From: Rhodothermales bacterium
GTDB lineage: Bacteria > Bacteroidota > Rhodothermia > Rhodothermales > UBA10348
Assembly (NCBI GenBank): GCA_017643395.1
Contig: JAEPNP010000001.1
Span: forward strand, 1,013,806-1,077,805
Direction: 5' to 3'
Length of the DNA: 64,000 nt
Positions 16,688-24,589 of this stretch are shown here, piece by piece. The position numbers and the translations under genes are program-made. Below the pieces are notes generated by a model that was not told where the DNA came from, searched no databases, and saw only the letters and a program-made list of their open reading frames with translations. Every line of letters begins with the position of its first letter. The first letter of the stretch is position 1.

Positions 16688-18385
16688 GTCTGCATTTCCT
16701 AACAGCTTGTCGACCACCGCCTTCGGTAAGCCCACATCCAGTCCGCTGTTGATCTGCTGTGACAGAATTCCCCTAACCTCTTCTCGCTCCCACAGAACAT
16801 GTTCGAGTGAGTCGTGCTCATCGATATCGGTGGCGTCATATATCAATTCCGCTGAGCGGGCCTTTTTAACGCTTAAGCGGGCAACCCAAAGGAATCGCGG
16901 AAGATTCTCCTCAAGGAGGTTGGCACGGACCTTTTCGTCGAGATGAGATGATCTCGCTACTTCGCGTTTATAGTTGGAGCTATCTGTAAGCTCAATTTCC
17001 CAAGAAGTGTCATTCTCATCCTCCAAGAACAGTGATGCCCGCACCGCCTGGTCAATCATGACGGTCCAACTCTCAATGGCCGTGTACCTGACCCTGATCT
17101 TGCTGTACATGGGAACGAGCAGCAGATGAGGGATTAGTGGGAGGTAGCTCTTCTGCTGGCCTGGCAGCCGGACACCGCATTGATGGTCCTCCGCAGTCCA
17201 AGTTCCGGTAAGATGTAAGGGTGCTGCTGCGCCGCCCTTGAGGGGAATATGCCTAGCGTAGGGACCAACTTGGTCATCATGTCCAAAGAGCCGGGCCACT
17301 TTGCCTCCCCCAAGCCCAAGCGACCGCTCTTGAGGCGACATCGGCGATTCGCCCTCAGCTTTTCCAACTGTGCGGTAACCGCAAAAGGTGACCGCGTGCA
17401 GGGGTTCCTGCGAAAAAGAGCGGTGCGGCGGACCGTTGGTCACCGTATGCTCCGCCTCCGAATCCGCGCCGCCGCTGTTTGCAACCACCTGCTCCAGAGT
17501 CTCACCATCGTAGTCCGCTAGGTCTACGGATGTCCCTCCTGTTCGAACAATTCGGAAGGTCAAGACGGCTGGTATGCCGTAGTCCAGATAGGCCCTGAGC
17601 AGAGACAAGGTAATCTCGCCGGGCCAGTACACCTCCACGGAGTGCCCGAACTCTCTAATGGCGTGTACCATTTGACGAACCGTAAGACCACCCGTCGGTA
17701 CTGCTCGTGACTCGGAGACTTCCCCAGTCGCAACAGACGTTATGATGCTGGGACGGGGTGCCTGAAATCCGAATTTCTGCCCCAGCCCTTGGAAGGCCGA
17801 CCAAAGTGCGACTGTCGCACATGCTGCCGTGACCTTGTCTTGCTGTTGGAACGCAAGCGCGTGCTGAATGTCGAGGTCTGAGCCGGCTAGATGCGCCCGA
17901 TATGTTCGGCCAACTCTAAACGACCTTCGGCTATCCTCCGGGCCCTGGGGCGGATAGGGTGCCAAGACTGTTCGGCCGACCGGTGCTAACGGAAGGGGCC
18001 GAGCGACGACAAACCCCAAGTACGAGTCTTCAGACAAGAGACTCGCTGCTTGTGGTCGGCCGTAAAGGTATTCGTGATACGCAGTCTCATCTATCTGCTC
18101 GTCGAAGAAGTGAAGACGACGGCAGCGGCGCTCGTATGGAAAATGACAACGGGCATAATAGAGCACGTAGTCCTCCAAGAAACCGCCGTCAGTATAGTCC
18201 GGCTCAACGAGGATCGATTGTGCACCAAGAGTCTCTAGGTACTTTCCAATGTACCCTGCCACTCCGGTCGCCTTTACCCGTGCTTGCTTTTCGGTCCCGC
18301 CAAGAAGAAGGTCGACTACCGCCTTGACACTGAAGTCAACGACGCCGAAACGACTCTCGACGGAACTAGACACTAACCATGGCAT
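16673..18385 (-). CDS. Unrecognised protein with a papain/C39-like cysteine-protease core
   Basis: A 570-residue protein starting at ATG 18385 (MPWLVSSSVE), which overlaps the small upstream gene by 20 bp; an alternative ATG is 26 codons upstream. The middle region has Gln-rich QQQDKVTAACATVAL with Cys189, then LHAVTFCGY with His330 and GHDDQVGPYARH with Asp370/371. The order Q..C...H-GY...D is that of papain-like C39/transglutaminase-type folds; catalysis is inference. The N-terminal 150 residues and C-terminal 170 residues match nothing I recognise. There is no signal peptide. Base composition is clearly lower in GC than the neighbours, which suggests transfer. Confidence 0.6.
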   Translation of the reverse strand: MPWLVSSSVESRFGVVDFSVKAVVDLLLGGTEKQARVKATGVAGYIGKYLETLGAQSILVEPDYTDGGFLEDYVLYYARCHFPYERRCRRLHFFDEQIDETAYHEYLYGRPQAASLLSEDSYLGFVVARPLPLAPVGRTVLAPYPPQGPEDSRRSFRVGRTYRAHLAGSDLDIQHALAFQQQDKVTAACATVALWSAFQGLGQKFGFQAPRPSIITSVATGEVSESRAVPTGGLTVRQMVHAIREFGHSVEVYWPGEITLSLLRAYLDYGIPAVLTFRIVRTGGTSVDLADYDGETLEQVVANSGGADSEAEHTVTNGPPHRSFSQEPLHAVTFCGYRTVGKAEGESPMSPQERSLGLGGGKVARLFGHDDQVGPYARHIPLKGGAAAPLHLTGTWTAEDHQCGVRLPGQQKSYLPLIPHLLLVPMYSKIRVRYTAIESWTVMIDQAVRASLFLEDENDTSWEIELTDSSNYKREVARSSHLDEKVRANLLEENLPRFLWVARLSVKKARSAELIYDATDIDEHDSLEHVLWEREEVRGILSQQINSGLDVGLPKAVVDKLLGNADSFSG

Positions 18386-18536
18386 CAAGCATCGAAGAAG
18401 AGACCCGCCTAGTTGGGCTCTCCGACTTCGCGTGCTCTTTCTTGAGCTTTTGAAGAAGCTCATTGGCCTTGCCGACCGAAACCACCTTTAGATTCAGGTC
18501 GACAACCTCGGGCTGAGTCTTTTTCTTCTTGGCCAT
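18366..18536 (-). CDS. Small basic hypothetical protein (56 residues)
   Basis: It starts MAKKKKTQPEVVDLNLKVVS and continues with a helical, Lys/Glu-rich stretch (KANELLQKLKKEHAKSE) and a Ser-rich end. ATG 18536 is chosen because the upstream extension lies in an AT-rich, promoter-like region. Its 3' end overlaps the start of the papain-like gene by 20 bp, so translation is probably coupled. I do not recognise the family; a regulator, adaptor or antitoxin-like partner are all possible. Confidence 0.5.
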   Translation of the reverse strand: MAKKKKTQPEVVDLNLKVVSVGKANELLQKLKKEHAKSESPTRRVSSSMLDAMVSV

Positions 18537-18656
18537 GGGTTCCGTAGAGGAAACGATGTTGTTGTCCAACAACAAATAAAACGGCCACAATACCGTTTGT
18601 TGCGGAGAGGACCAAAAAGAATCCTCTAATATGATATCGACCGTATGCTAGGAGAG

Positions 18657-19175
18657 TCAAGGACCGACTCGTTCATTGTCATCTTCCTCCCCGTTGATAG
18701 GGTGCGGCATACCATTATACCACTGTTGGTCCAGCAGTGGGGCGGAAACGGTAAACAGTATTAGTGCAATCGAACCGTATAGCGGATCGTATGCCGTGGA
18801 AAGTTGCCGTTCGAACGGCCCTCCGATCGCGAACACCCAGACAAGGAATGCGACAAGTACCACGAGGATTTGACGTGGCGGGAAACGTGAATGCCGTGCG
18901 TAGGCCACCGTCAGAATTCCGAGAATTAGAAGGACCCCCCAATCCAAAAGCGGAGCCACCACCTTACCAGCAAGGAGACCGTTGATCGCCAAGAACCCCG
19001 CCACGGGCTCGGCGGGTAAGAGGCTGAGTAGTCTGTCTTTGTAGTCCGAGCCGGCATCAGTCTCGAATTCACCAGAGGATGGGCCTCTGCTGGCCACCAT
19101 GTCCTGGGGATTGGGAGGAGTTCTTCCCTCAGGACGTGTCCGGAACCTGAGGGATTTCGGTCGAATGGGCTTCAT
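18657..19175 (-). CDS. Hypothetical multi-pass membrane protein
   Basis: 172 residues from ATG 19175. The first 55 are polar and cytoplasmic-looking (Arg/Pro-rich, then Ser/Gly-rich). Three to four hydrophobic segments follow (EPVAGFLAINGLLAG, LDWGVLLILGILTVAYA, ILVVLVAFLVWVFAIGG, GSIALILFTVSAPLL), with a short acidic tail (NGEEDDNERV). No family recognised. It precedes the 56-residue gene by 120 bp on the same strand and shares its lower GC, so I group it with the accessory cassette. Confidence 0.5.
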   Translation of the reverse strand: MKPIRPKSLRFRTRPEGRTPPNPQDMVASRGPSSGEFETDAGSDYKDRLLSLLPAEPVAGFLAINGLLAGKVVAPLLDWGVLLILGILTVAYARHSRFPPRQILVVLVAFLVWVFAIGGPFERQLSTAYDPLYGSIALILFTVSAPLLDQQWYNGMPHPINGEEDDNERVGP

Positions 19176-19236
19176 GATTCGGGAACTGTTGAGACAGGCC
19201 AATCATCTTGTATCAATCCTGTGAGGTCAATAGTCA

Positions 19237-19665
19237 TTATTGCTCTTTTTTTTGGGCTCGGGTGTTTTCGCGCGACAGGGCTTGGGGAAACTGACGCACC
19301 ATCTGATCCATCAGCCGCTCCAGCGTAGCGGCGGGGTCGTCGGTCAATCCGGTATGCACCGGTGACGGCTGTACCATGGTGCTCCGTGGTGCGACAAGCA
19401 TGAGGAATCGTTCCCGGACGGGCAGCGCTCCCAAGGGTCCTGCGGCCTCGCCACCCTCGCAGATTCGCGGGATCGCGTCCAGGTAGGAACGCACGGCGGG
19501 CAGTTCCACAGCCGGGAATAGCAGCCTTGTCCGCTCCTCATCCAGCTCTATGGCCGCGCGACAGAACGCCTTCTCCTTGCAGAAGAGAATGACGCCCACG
19601 TTGATGAACTCCTCCCGCTCCACCTGGGGCACCAGCCGTATGGTCGCATAGTCATACGAGTGCAT
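19237..19665 (-). CDS. DUF3037 family protein
   Basis: About 142 residues from ATG 19665 (MHSYDYATIRLVPQVEREEF); two in-frame ATGs lie further upstream inside the neighbouring gene. The family pattern is clear: a beta-strand start YDYATIRLVPQ, EEFINVGVILFC, then a basic segment and PVRERFLMLVAPRSTMVQPSPVHTGLTDDP. Function unknown, but the family is habitually encoded beside HipA-like kinases, as here: the start overlaps the kinase stop by 14 bp. The C-terminus is a Gln/Lys-rich tail. Confidence 0.85.
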   Translation of the reverse strand: MHSYDYATIRLVPQVEREEFINVGVILFCKEKAFCRAAIELDEERTRLLFPAVELPAVRSYLDAIPRICEGGEAAGPLGALPVRERFLMLVAPRSTMVQPSPVHTGLTDDPAATLERLMDQMVRQFPQALSRENTRAQKKEQ

Positions 19666-20410
19666 CGCGGGCGCGGAGGGCATCCTCCAGGAAATGTTGG
19701 GGTTCGGCAAGGCGGTCGATCAGGTACTTCGTATAGTCCTGACGCCTGAGGTCCGGGTCGTCCAGCCAGGCGTGCGGGATGCGGGCGATGACCTGTTCGA
19801 TGACACTCGCCGTCAGTGCTTCGGTCATGGCCTTCGAGGCAGCCTCGAGTTCGCCTGCCCAGGGCAATAGCACGTGGTTGTTGATCATCGGGAAGCGTTC
19901 GGCCGCCCGCGGCGAAATCGGATCGCCCCCATGGTGCATGTACAGCGCGGCCCCGTGGTCGATCAGCCACAAGTTGCCGTGCCACATCAGCATGTTGGTG
20001 TTGCGCGCCGTGCGGTCGATGTTCGAGACGTACGCGTCAAACCATACCGTGCGTGAGGCCAGATCGGTGGCCGGCGTGTGCACGACCGGATCAAAGGCCA
20101 GGGAGCCCGGCAGATAGTCCATCGCCAGATTGAGCCCCCCGCTGGCCCGGATGAGATCCTGGATTTCGGGGTCGGGCTCGGTGCGCGCCAGCACCGGATC
20201 CAACTCGGCAAACACGATTTCCGGCACCGGGAGTCCTGCGGCTCGCGCCAGTTCTCCGGCAATCAGCTCCGCCACCAGCGCACGCGGTCCCTGACCGGCG
20301 CCCCGGAACTTGAGCACGTACATCCCGTCGTCGTCCGCCTCTACAATGGCTGGCAGGGAGCCGCCTTCGCGGAGGGGGGAGACATAGCGGGTGACGGTGA
20401 CCGTGCGCAT
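19652..20410 (-). CDS. HipA-like kinase-fold protein
   Basis: A 252-residue protein of the HipA/PI3K-like fold. The ATP-binding lysine is in GMYVLKFRGAGQGPRAL; the catalytic-loop equivalent is YVSNIDRTARNTNML (Asp and Asn present); the metal-binding LWLIDHGAALYMH corresponds to the DFG Asp. All key residues are intact, so it may be an active Ser/Thr kinase. The N-terminal HipA lobe is short compared with E. coli HipA and no HipB-like antitoxin is adjacent. Instead it is coupled to DUF3037, a recurrent two-gene arrangement of unknown biology. Confidence 0.85.
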   Translation of the reverse strand: MRTVTVTRYVSPLREGGSLPAIVEADDDGMYVLKFRGAGQGPRALVAELIAGELARAAGLPVPEIVFAELDPVLARTEPDPEIQDLIRASGGLNLAMDYLPGSLAFDPVVHTPATDLASRTVWFDAYVSNIDRTARNTNMLMWHGNLWLIDHGAALYMHHGGDPISPRAAERFPMINNHVLLPWAGELEAASKAMTEALTASVIEQVIARIPHAWLDDPDLRRQDYTKYLIDRLAEPQHFLEDALRARDALV

Positions 20411-20631
20411 GGTTGACCAACGCCCTCCTCGGCCACAGGTCCCGACTCATTGTTCGGTCGCGCGGTGCGGTGAAAGGAATGAGGTGCCTGAATTCCACGT
20501 ACGAGGCCCCTGGTCCCGCTCGAAAGTGGAATAAGCCAGCGGAATCCATGTGCGCGCGCTGGCGATTCGCTGCCATGCGGAATATTGGCCCGCCATTCCA
20601 CGCCATCGATTAGTCGACTCGGGCAGTAGAG

Positions 20632-20664
20632 AAAAAGCCCCTCACCCGTTGGGGCAAGGGGCCT
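20632..20664 (-). terminator. Rho-independent terminator of the ribosomal-protein/tRNA unit
   Basis: On the minus strand, GGCCCCT..AGGGGC with a GCCCC-AAC-GGGT loop stem is followed by TTTTTC. It lies 26 bp past tRNA-Cys and closes the rpmB-rpmG-tRNA unit. Confidence 0.8.
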
Positions 20665-20689
20665 TGGCAAAGGACCACCTTTGCCTGGG

Positions 20690-20760
20690 AGGCGACGGGC
20701 GGACTCGAACCGCCGTACAGGGTTTTGCAGACCCTTGCCTAGCCACTCGGCCACGTCGCC
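20690..20760 (-). tRNA. tRNA-Cys (anticodon GCA)
   Basis: Acceptor GGCGACG/CGTCGCC, discriminator U, as in bacterial tRNA-Cys. Anticodon stem AGGGT/ACCCT with loop CTGCAAA (GCA). T-arm GGCGGTTCGAGTCCGCC. Last gene of the minus-strand tRNA trio. Confidence 0.95.
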
Positions 20761-20783
20761 AATGCGTCTGGCCGGACGCTCGG

Positions 20784-20857
20784 CACGCCCGGCAGGACTC
20801 GAACCTGCAACCTGCGGATTAGAAGTCCGCTGCTCTATCCAGTTGAGCTACGGGCGC
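20784..20857 (-). tRNA. tRNA-Arg (anticodon TCT)
   Basis: Acceptor GCGCCCG/CGGGCGT (first pair G-U), discriminator G. Anticodon stem GCGGA/TCCGC with loop CTTCTAA (TCT; reads AGA and AGG). T-arm GCAGGTTCGAGTCCTGC. Middle gene of the trio. Confidence 0.95.
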
Positions 20858-20876
20858 AGGATGGGAAAGAACGGGG

Positions 20877-20951
20877 TCGGGGTGGTGAGATTCGAACTCA
20901 CGGCCTCCTGCTCCCAAAGCAGGCGCGCTAACCGGGCTGCGCCACACCCCG
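20877..20951 (-). tRNA. tRNA-Pro (anticodon TGG)
   Basis: Acceptor CGGGGTG/CACCCCG, discriminator A. Anticodon stem CCTGC/GCAGG with loop TTTGGGA (TGG). T-arm GTGAGTTCGAATCTCAC. It begins 41 bp after the DUF4295-like gene on the same strand. Confidence 0.95.
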
Positions 20952-20991
20952 AAGGCTGGACCGCAGCTGGCGCCGCGGAGCCCGGGAAGCG

Positions 20992-21162
20992 TCAGGCCTT
21001 GGCGGCTTTGAGTTCTTCCTTGACGTCGTTGACGTCGACCATTTTGGCGCGGAAACGGATGTGTCCGTTCTCCTTGCGCTCGGCCACGACGACCTTTGCC
21101 ATGCGCTTGGCCTCGGCCTTCTGCCGCAGGACCTTGTCGCCGAATGACTGTTTCTTTGCCAT
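20992..21162 (-). CDS. Small DUF4295-like basic protein
   Basis: 56 residues: MAKKQSFGDKVLRQKAEAKR, then a strand-rich ENGHIRFRAKMV and a helical KEELKAAKA end. Bacteroidota genomes carry a small DUF4295 gene directly after rpmB-rpmG; size, basicity and position agree here (39 bp after rpmG). A clear Shine-Dalgarno-like AGGAGAT precedes the ATG. The role is unknown, probably ribosome-associated. Sequence identity to DUF4295 is judged from memory only. Confidence 0.65.
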   Translation of the reverse strand: MAKKQSFGDKVLRQKAEAKRMAKVVVAERKENGHIRFRAKMVDVNDVKEELKAAKA

Positions 21163-21201
21163 CTTCTATCTCCTGTTGTCGGTACGGGGGCCCGACGTGG
21201 A

Positions 21202-21372
21202 TTACTTGGTCTCCCGGTGCAGGGTGTGCTTCTTCAGCACCGGATTGTACTTCTTCAGCTCGAGACGACCGGTGGTGTTGCGCCGGTTCTTCATCGTCGA
21301 GTAGCGGGACGTGCCCGGAGCCTCAGTACAGTCCAGGATGACCTTGATGCGTACGTCTTTGGACTTCGCCAT
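21202..21372 (-). CDS. rpmG: 50S ribosomal protein L33
   Basis: 56 residues: [20 protein letters not shown] followed by the [21 protein letters not shown] signature and [10 protein letters not shown] end. This is the L33 form without the four zinc cysteines (only one Cys remains), so not a zinc-ribbon paralogue. It is 8 bp downstream of rpmB. Confidence 0.96.
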   Translation of the reverse strand: MAKSKDVRIKVILDCTEAPGTSRYSTMKNRRNTTGRLELKKYNPVLKKHTLHRETK

Positions 21373-21380
21373 GGTTTAGC

Positions 21381-21617
21381 TCACACGTTGACGCCGTTCT
21401 TGCGCGCATCGGCAAGCACGGCGGAAATGCCCTTCTTGTTGATCGTCTTGATCGTCTGGGCGGACACGCGCAGCGTGACCCAGCGATCTTCCTCCGGGAC
21501 GTAGAACCGCTTCTTCTGCAGGTTCACCTCGAAGCGACGCTTCGCCTTGTTATGGGCGTGAGACACGTGGTTGCCGGCTACGGGACCCTTGCCGGTCAGC
21601 TGATCTTTGCGTGCCAT
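21381..21617 (-). CDS. rpmB: 50S ribosomal protein L28
   Basis: 78 residues starting [20 protein letters not shown], with [20 protein letters not shown] and [20 protein letters not shown]. The upstream in-frame ATG (13 codons earlier) is rejected because L28 begins at MA(R/K)KDQLTGK. It is the first gene of the rpmB-rpmG-DUF4295-tRNA unit. Confidence 0.97.
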   Translation of the reverse strand: MARKDQLTGKGPVAGNHVSHAHNKAKRRFEVNLQKKRFYVPEEDRWVTLRVSAQTIKTINKKGISAVLADARKNGVNV

Positions 21618-21771
21618 CGTGATTTCGTTCGGTGGTGGTAGGGGCGCGTCACACACCTCGTAATGACGCGCCTACAGAACCAAGAAAATACGGCGACAGA
21701 TCCGCCTATGAAACCGAGAGGGCGGGTAGAATTGGTGAAGCGGGCCGGTTTTGGGCGGCCGCCAGCCGCCC

Positions 21772-23037
21772 TCAGACGTCCAACGCCACCGCCCGCGCCG
21801 GCTCCATCTTCGCCGCGCGCGTCGATGGATACACTGAGGCGAGCACACACAGCGCAATGGCCATCGCAGAAATGGCCGCCACATCCAGCAGTTCGATCGA
21901 CACCGGATAGGAATCGATGAGGAATGAGTCCGCACCCATCATGGGCACGAACTGATAGCGCTGCTGGAGCAGGGACAGCCCCAGGCCAAGTGCAAGGCCG
22001 ATTCCCCCGCCGAAGAGTCCGATCAGCAGCCCGTCCGCCAGAAAGATCTTGCGCACATCGGCCGCCGAGACGCCCATCGCCCGTAGCACCCCGATATCCC
22101 GGCGCTTCTCCACCACAATCATGGTGAGTGAACCCACGATGTTGAACGCCGCCACGACTATGATCAGCGCCAGCACGGCCATCGCCCCCCACTTCTCCAG
22201 TCGCATCACGGCATAGAGCGATTCCTGCAGGTCGTACCAGGTCTGCACCTCAAACTCGTCCGGGTCCAGCGACTCCTGCAGAGCGGCCTGCACCCGGCCC
22301 GCATGTTCGATGTCGTCAAGCCGCACATCGACGCCGTGCACCCGACGGCCCATGCGAAACATGCGCTGGCACTCCGCGAGGTCTACAAAAACGAAACTCT
22401 CGTCGTACACGGCCTCCAACTCATAGAGACCGCGCACCTCAAACGTCGCGATCTGTGGCGGACCCAGCACCCGAGTCAGCGTGCGCTCCAGCGCGTTTGC
22501 CGAGAGCAGCGAGACCCTGCTCGCCTCCCGGTCCCCTCCGGCCGGGGTCAGAACCAGTCGCTCACCGAGACGCCGACCAAGCACAACTCCGGGGCGACCC
22601 TCCACACGACTCAGATTGTTCGTGCCGAATCCTGTGGACGCCACCGCCTGACCCAGGGTTGGATCGCGATCCGAGTCCACGCCACGTACGATGACCACCT
22701 TGTTGAACCCGTCCTCGGAGTCATACGCCAGCAGCGCCTTGCCCTCGATGTACGGCGAGGCCGACACCACGCCTTCCACGTCTTCAATCGCCACCAGCAG
22801 ACTGTCCCTGGCCTCGAATCCCCGCTCCCCGGCGCTGACCACACGCACGTGCGGATCCAGCGACACCAGCATGTCCCTTACAAACGTAAAGAACCCGTTC
22901 ATCACCGAGAGCACCACGATGAGGGCCGCCACCCCGACGGCCACGCCCGCCACGGAGATGCCGGTGATCTTGGTGATCAGCGAAAACGACCGGCGTCCGA
23001 GCAGGTAGCGCCTGGCAATCAGCAGCCGGAAGTCCAC
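21772..23037 (-). CDS. LolC/LolE-type ABC transporter permease
   Basis: A 421-residue FtsX-family permease: one N-terminal TM helix in RRSFSLITKITGISVAGVAVGVAALIVVLSVMNGF, a large periplasmic domain (about 50-280), and three C-terminal TM helices including the cytoplasmic motif VVEKRRDIGVLRAMG. The N-terminal MDFRLLIARRYL is typical of LolC/E. These proteins extract lipoproteins from the inner membrane for outer-membrane delivery. No LolD ATPase is adjacent, so that partner must be elsewhere. The lipoprotein gene directly upstream (3-bp gap) may be cotranscribed. Confidence 0.9.
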   Translation of the reverse strand: MDFRLLIARRYLLGRRSFSLITKITGISVAGVAVGVAALIVVLSVMNGFFTFVRDMLVSLDPHVRVVSAGERGFEARDSLLVAIEDVEGVVSASPYIEGKALLAYDSEDGFNKVVIVRGVDSDRDPTLGQAVASTGFGTNNLSRVEGRPGVVLGRRLGERLVLTPAGGDREASRVSLLSANALERTLTRVLGPPQIATFEVRGLYELEAVYDESFVFVDLAECQRMFRMGRRVHGVDVRLDDIEHAGRVQAALQESLDPDEFEVQTWYDLQESLYAVMRLEKWGAMAVLALIIVVAAFNIVGSLTMIVVEKRRDIGVLRAMGVSAADVRKIFLADGLLIGLFGGGIGLALGLGLSLLQQRYQFVPMMGADSFLIDSYPVSIELLDVAAISAMAIALCVLASVYPSTRAAKMEPARAVALDV

Positions 23038-23040
23038 AGG

Positions 23041-23823
23041 CTACGCCCCTAGAATGGGCATCGGATTCGTAAAGGCACCCTCCGGCACGGTCAGGGGAGC
23101 GTCCAGCCCATCGGTCATCATGGTCCAGCGCGCGCAATCCTTCTGGGAGGAGAGTTGCACCGAGCCCCGGGGACTCGCCAGGTCCTGATACCCGGTCCAG
23201 TCGCAGGCCTGCTCACTGCCCGACTGCAGCACATAGTGCCACTTTCGCACGTGCCCGGTCTCACGATCAATCCACACGTAGTACTGATCTCCAGGCGTCA
23301 GCCCAACCTCCTGAAAGCTCAGCCGGATCACTTCATGTGCCGCATCACTCGAGTCCGGCACCAGGGTGCGGGTTACTCCGGGGTCCAGCATTTTGGCCGG
23401 CATGAGCAGCCAGTAGGTGTCGTTGATGAACGCGCTGTAGCCGCGCTCCACAAGCGCCTCCTGGTTCGGAGCCGGCTCGCCATCGCGGAACGCCTGACCC
23501 TCCTGCGACTGTGTATTGAACAACACCACGATGTTGGAATCGTTGCGCACATATTCCAGACGATAGTCGCCCGTCATCTTGTCCCACAGATGGCGCCTTG
23601 GCGCTCTGGGAGGCACCCCGAAGTTGAACCGCAGGTACGGCATCGAGCGCATCGCCATTTCGCCTCCCGAGGCGGCCAGCGCCCGGAAGGCAAGCGAATC
23701 AGCCCGATCCACCAGTTCCGGCAGCTCGCTGGTCATTTCGTCGGCAGAGGTTTCCGGGGGCTGCGGCACCTGACAGGCGGCAAGGGCCACCACCAGACCG
23801 AGTGCGGGGATACACGATTTCAC
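23041..23823 (-). CDS. Lipoprotein of unknown function
   Basis: 260 residues from a GTG start at 23823 (preceded by GGAGCAGGACC). The signal peptide VKSCIPALGLVVALAAC ends in lipobox LAAC with Cys17. The mature part has a conserved-looking region about folding into a LolA-like half-barrel: LRFNFGVPPRAPRRHLWDK, YWLLMPAKMLDPG, and YYVWIDRETGHVRKW. That Y-V-D-x-x-T-G-x-V-x-K-W pattern resembles proteins of the LolA/LppX type but assignment is weak. It precedes the LolC/E-like gene by 3 bp. Confidence 0.7.
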   Translation of the reverse strand: MKSCIPALGLVVALAACQVPQPPETSADEMTSELPELVDRADSLAFRALAASGGEMAMRSMPYLRFNFGVPPRAPRRHLWDKMTGDYRLEYVRNDSNIVVLFNTQSQEGQAFRDGEPAPNQEALVERGYSAFINDTYWLLMPAKMLDPGVTRTLVPDSSDAAHEVIRLSFQEVGLTPGDQYYVWIDRETGHVRKWHYVLQSGSEQACDWTGYQDLASPRGSVQLSSQKDCARWTMMTDGLDAPLTVPEGAFTNPMPILGA

Positions 23824-23889
23824 GGTCCTGCTCCGTATTGAGGGATAGAGAGGAAAGAACAAAGGGGTACTCCCCCGGTTTCGTTACCT

Positions 23890-24573
23890 ATGTCACGGAT
23901 TCTGCTGCTCATAGCCCTCCTGTTGCCTGCGACGGGCCTTCGGGCGCAGCAAGGGCCCGATGCGGAACAGCGTGCCCGCGCCTATGCCCGGAGCATCGGC
24001 GGCCAGGTCGTGCTGACCAACAGTGGCTTCGGGCTGGGGGCCAGCCTGCGCATGGCCGTGCGCAGCGACCTCTCGTTTACGGCCGAGACCGGCATCGGGG
24101 CCGGCAAGGATGCGCGTGAAGTAGCCTTCTTCGACCGCTTCGGGCGCCGCGACGTGCTCAACAAGGCCAACCACTTCCTGATGGTGCCGCTGCACGTGGG
24201 GATGGAGCGTCGCCTGTTCTCGGACCGCATCGAAGACGACTTCCGTCCCTTTGTGCTGATTACCGCCGGTCCCACCCTAGGCTGGGAATCACCCTACTTC
24301 AAGGACGACAACGAAAACGGCATCCTGGATCCGGGGGAACGCACGTACGATGCGCTCTCTGCCATGCCCCGCGGTCATCTCCTTCCGGGTTTCGGGGGCA
24401 CCGTAGCGATAGGAGCGCACTTTGGGCGCAGCAACCTGAGCCAGGGAGTCCGGATTGGCTACTCCTTTGCGCATTTCGGGCGGGGCGTGCAGCTCCTGGA
24501 ACGGGGGATCAAAGATCCGCAGCACTTCTTCGGTACGCCGCAGATAATCGTCTACTTCGCACGACTATTCTGA
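23890..24573 (+). CDS. Secreted or outer-membrane barrel-like protein
   Basis: 227 residues with signal peptide MSRILLLIALLLPATGLRAQ. The mature chain alternates beta-strand-like segments (GASLRMAVRSDLSFTAETGIG, FLMVPLHVGMERRLF, FRPFVLITAGPTLGWESPY) and contains a DDNENGILDPGE calcium-loop-like insertion. It ends in aromatic IIVYFARLF, consistent with a C-terminal barrel strand. No function can be named. Convergent with ychF (16-bp gap). Confidence 0.65.
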   Translation: MSRILLLIALLLPATGLRAQQGPDAEQRARAYARSIGGQVVLTNSGFGLGASLRMAVRSDLSFTAETGIGAGKDAREVAFFDRFGRRDVLNKANHFLMVPLHVGMERRLFSDRIEDDFRPFVLITAGPTLGWESPYFKDDNENGILDPGERTYDALSAMPRGHLLPGFGGTVAIGAHFGRSNLSQGVRIGYSFAHFGRGVQLLERGIKDPQHFFGTPQIIVYFARLF

Positions 24574-24589
24574 GCGCGCCCGGGCAGGC

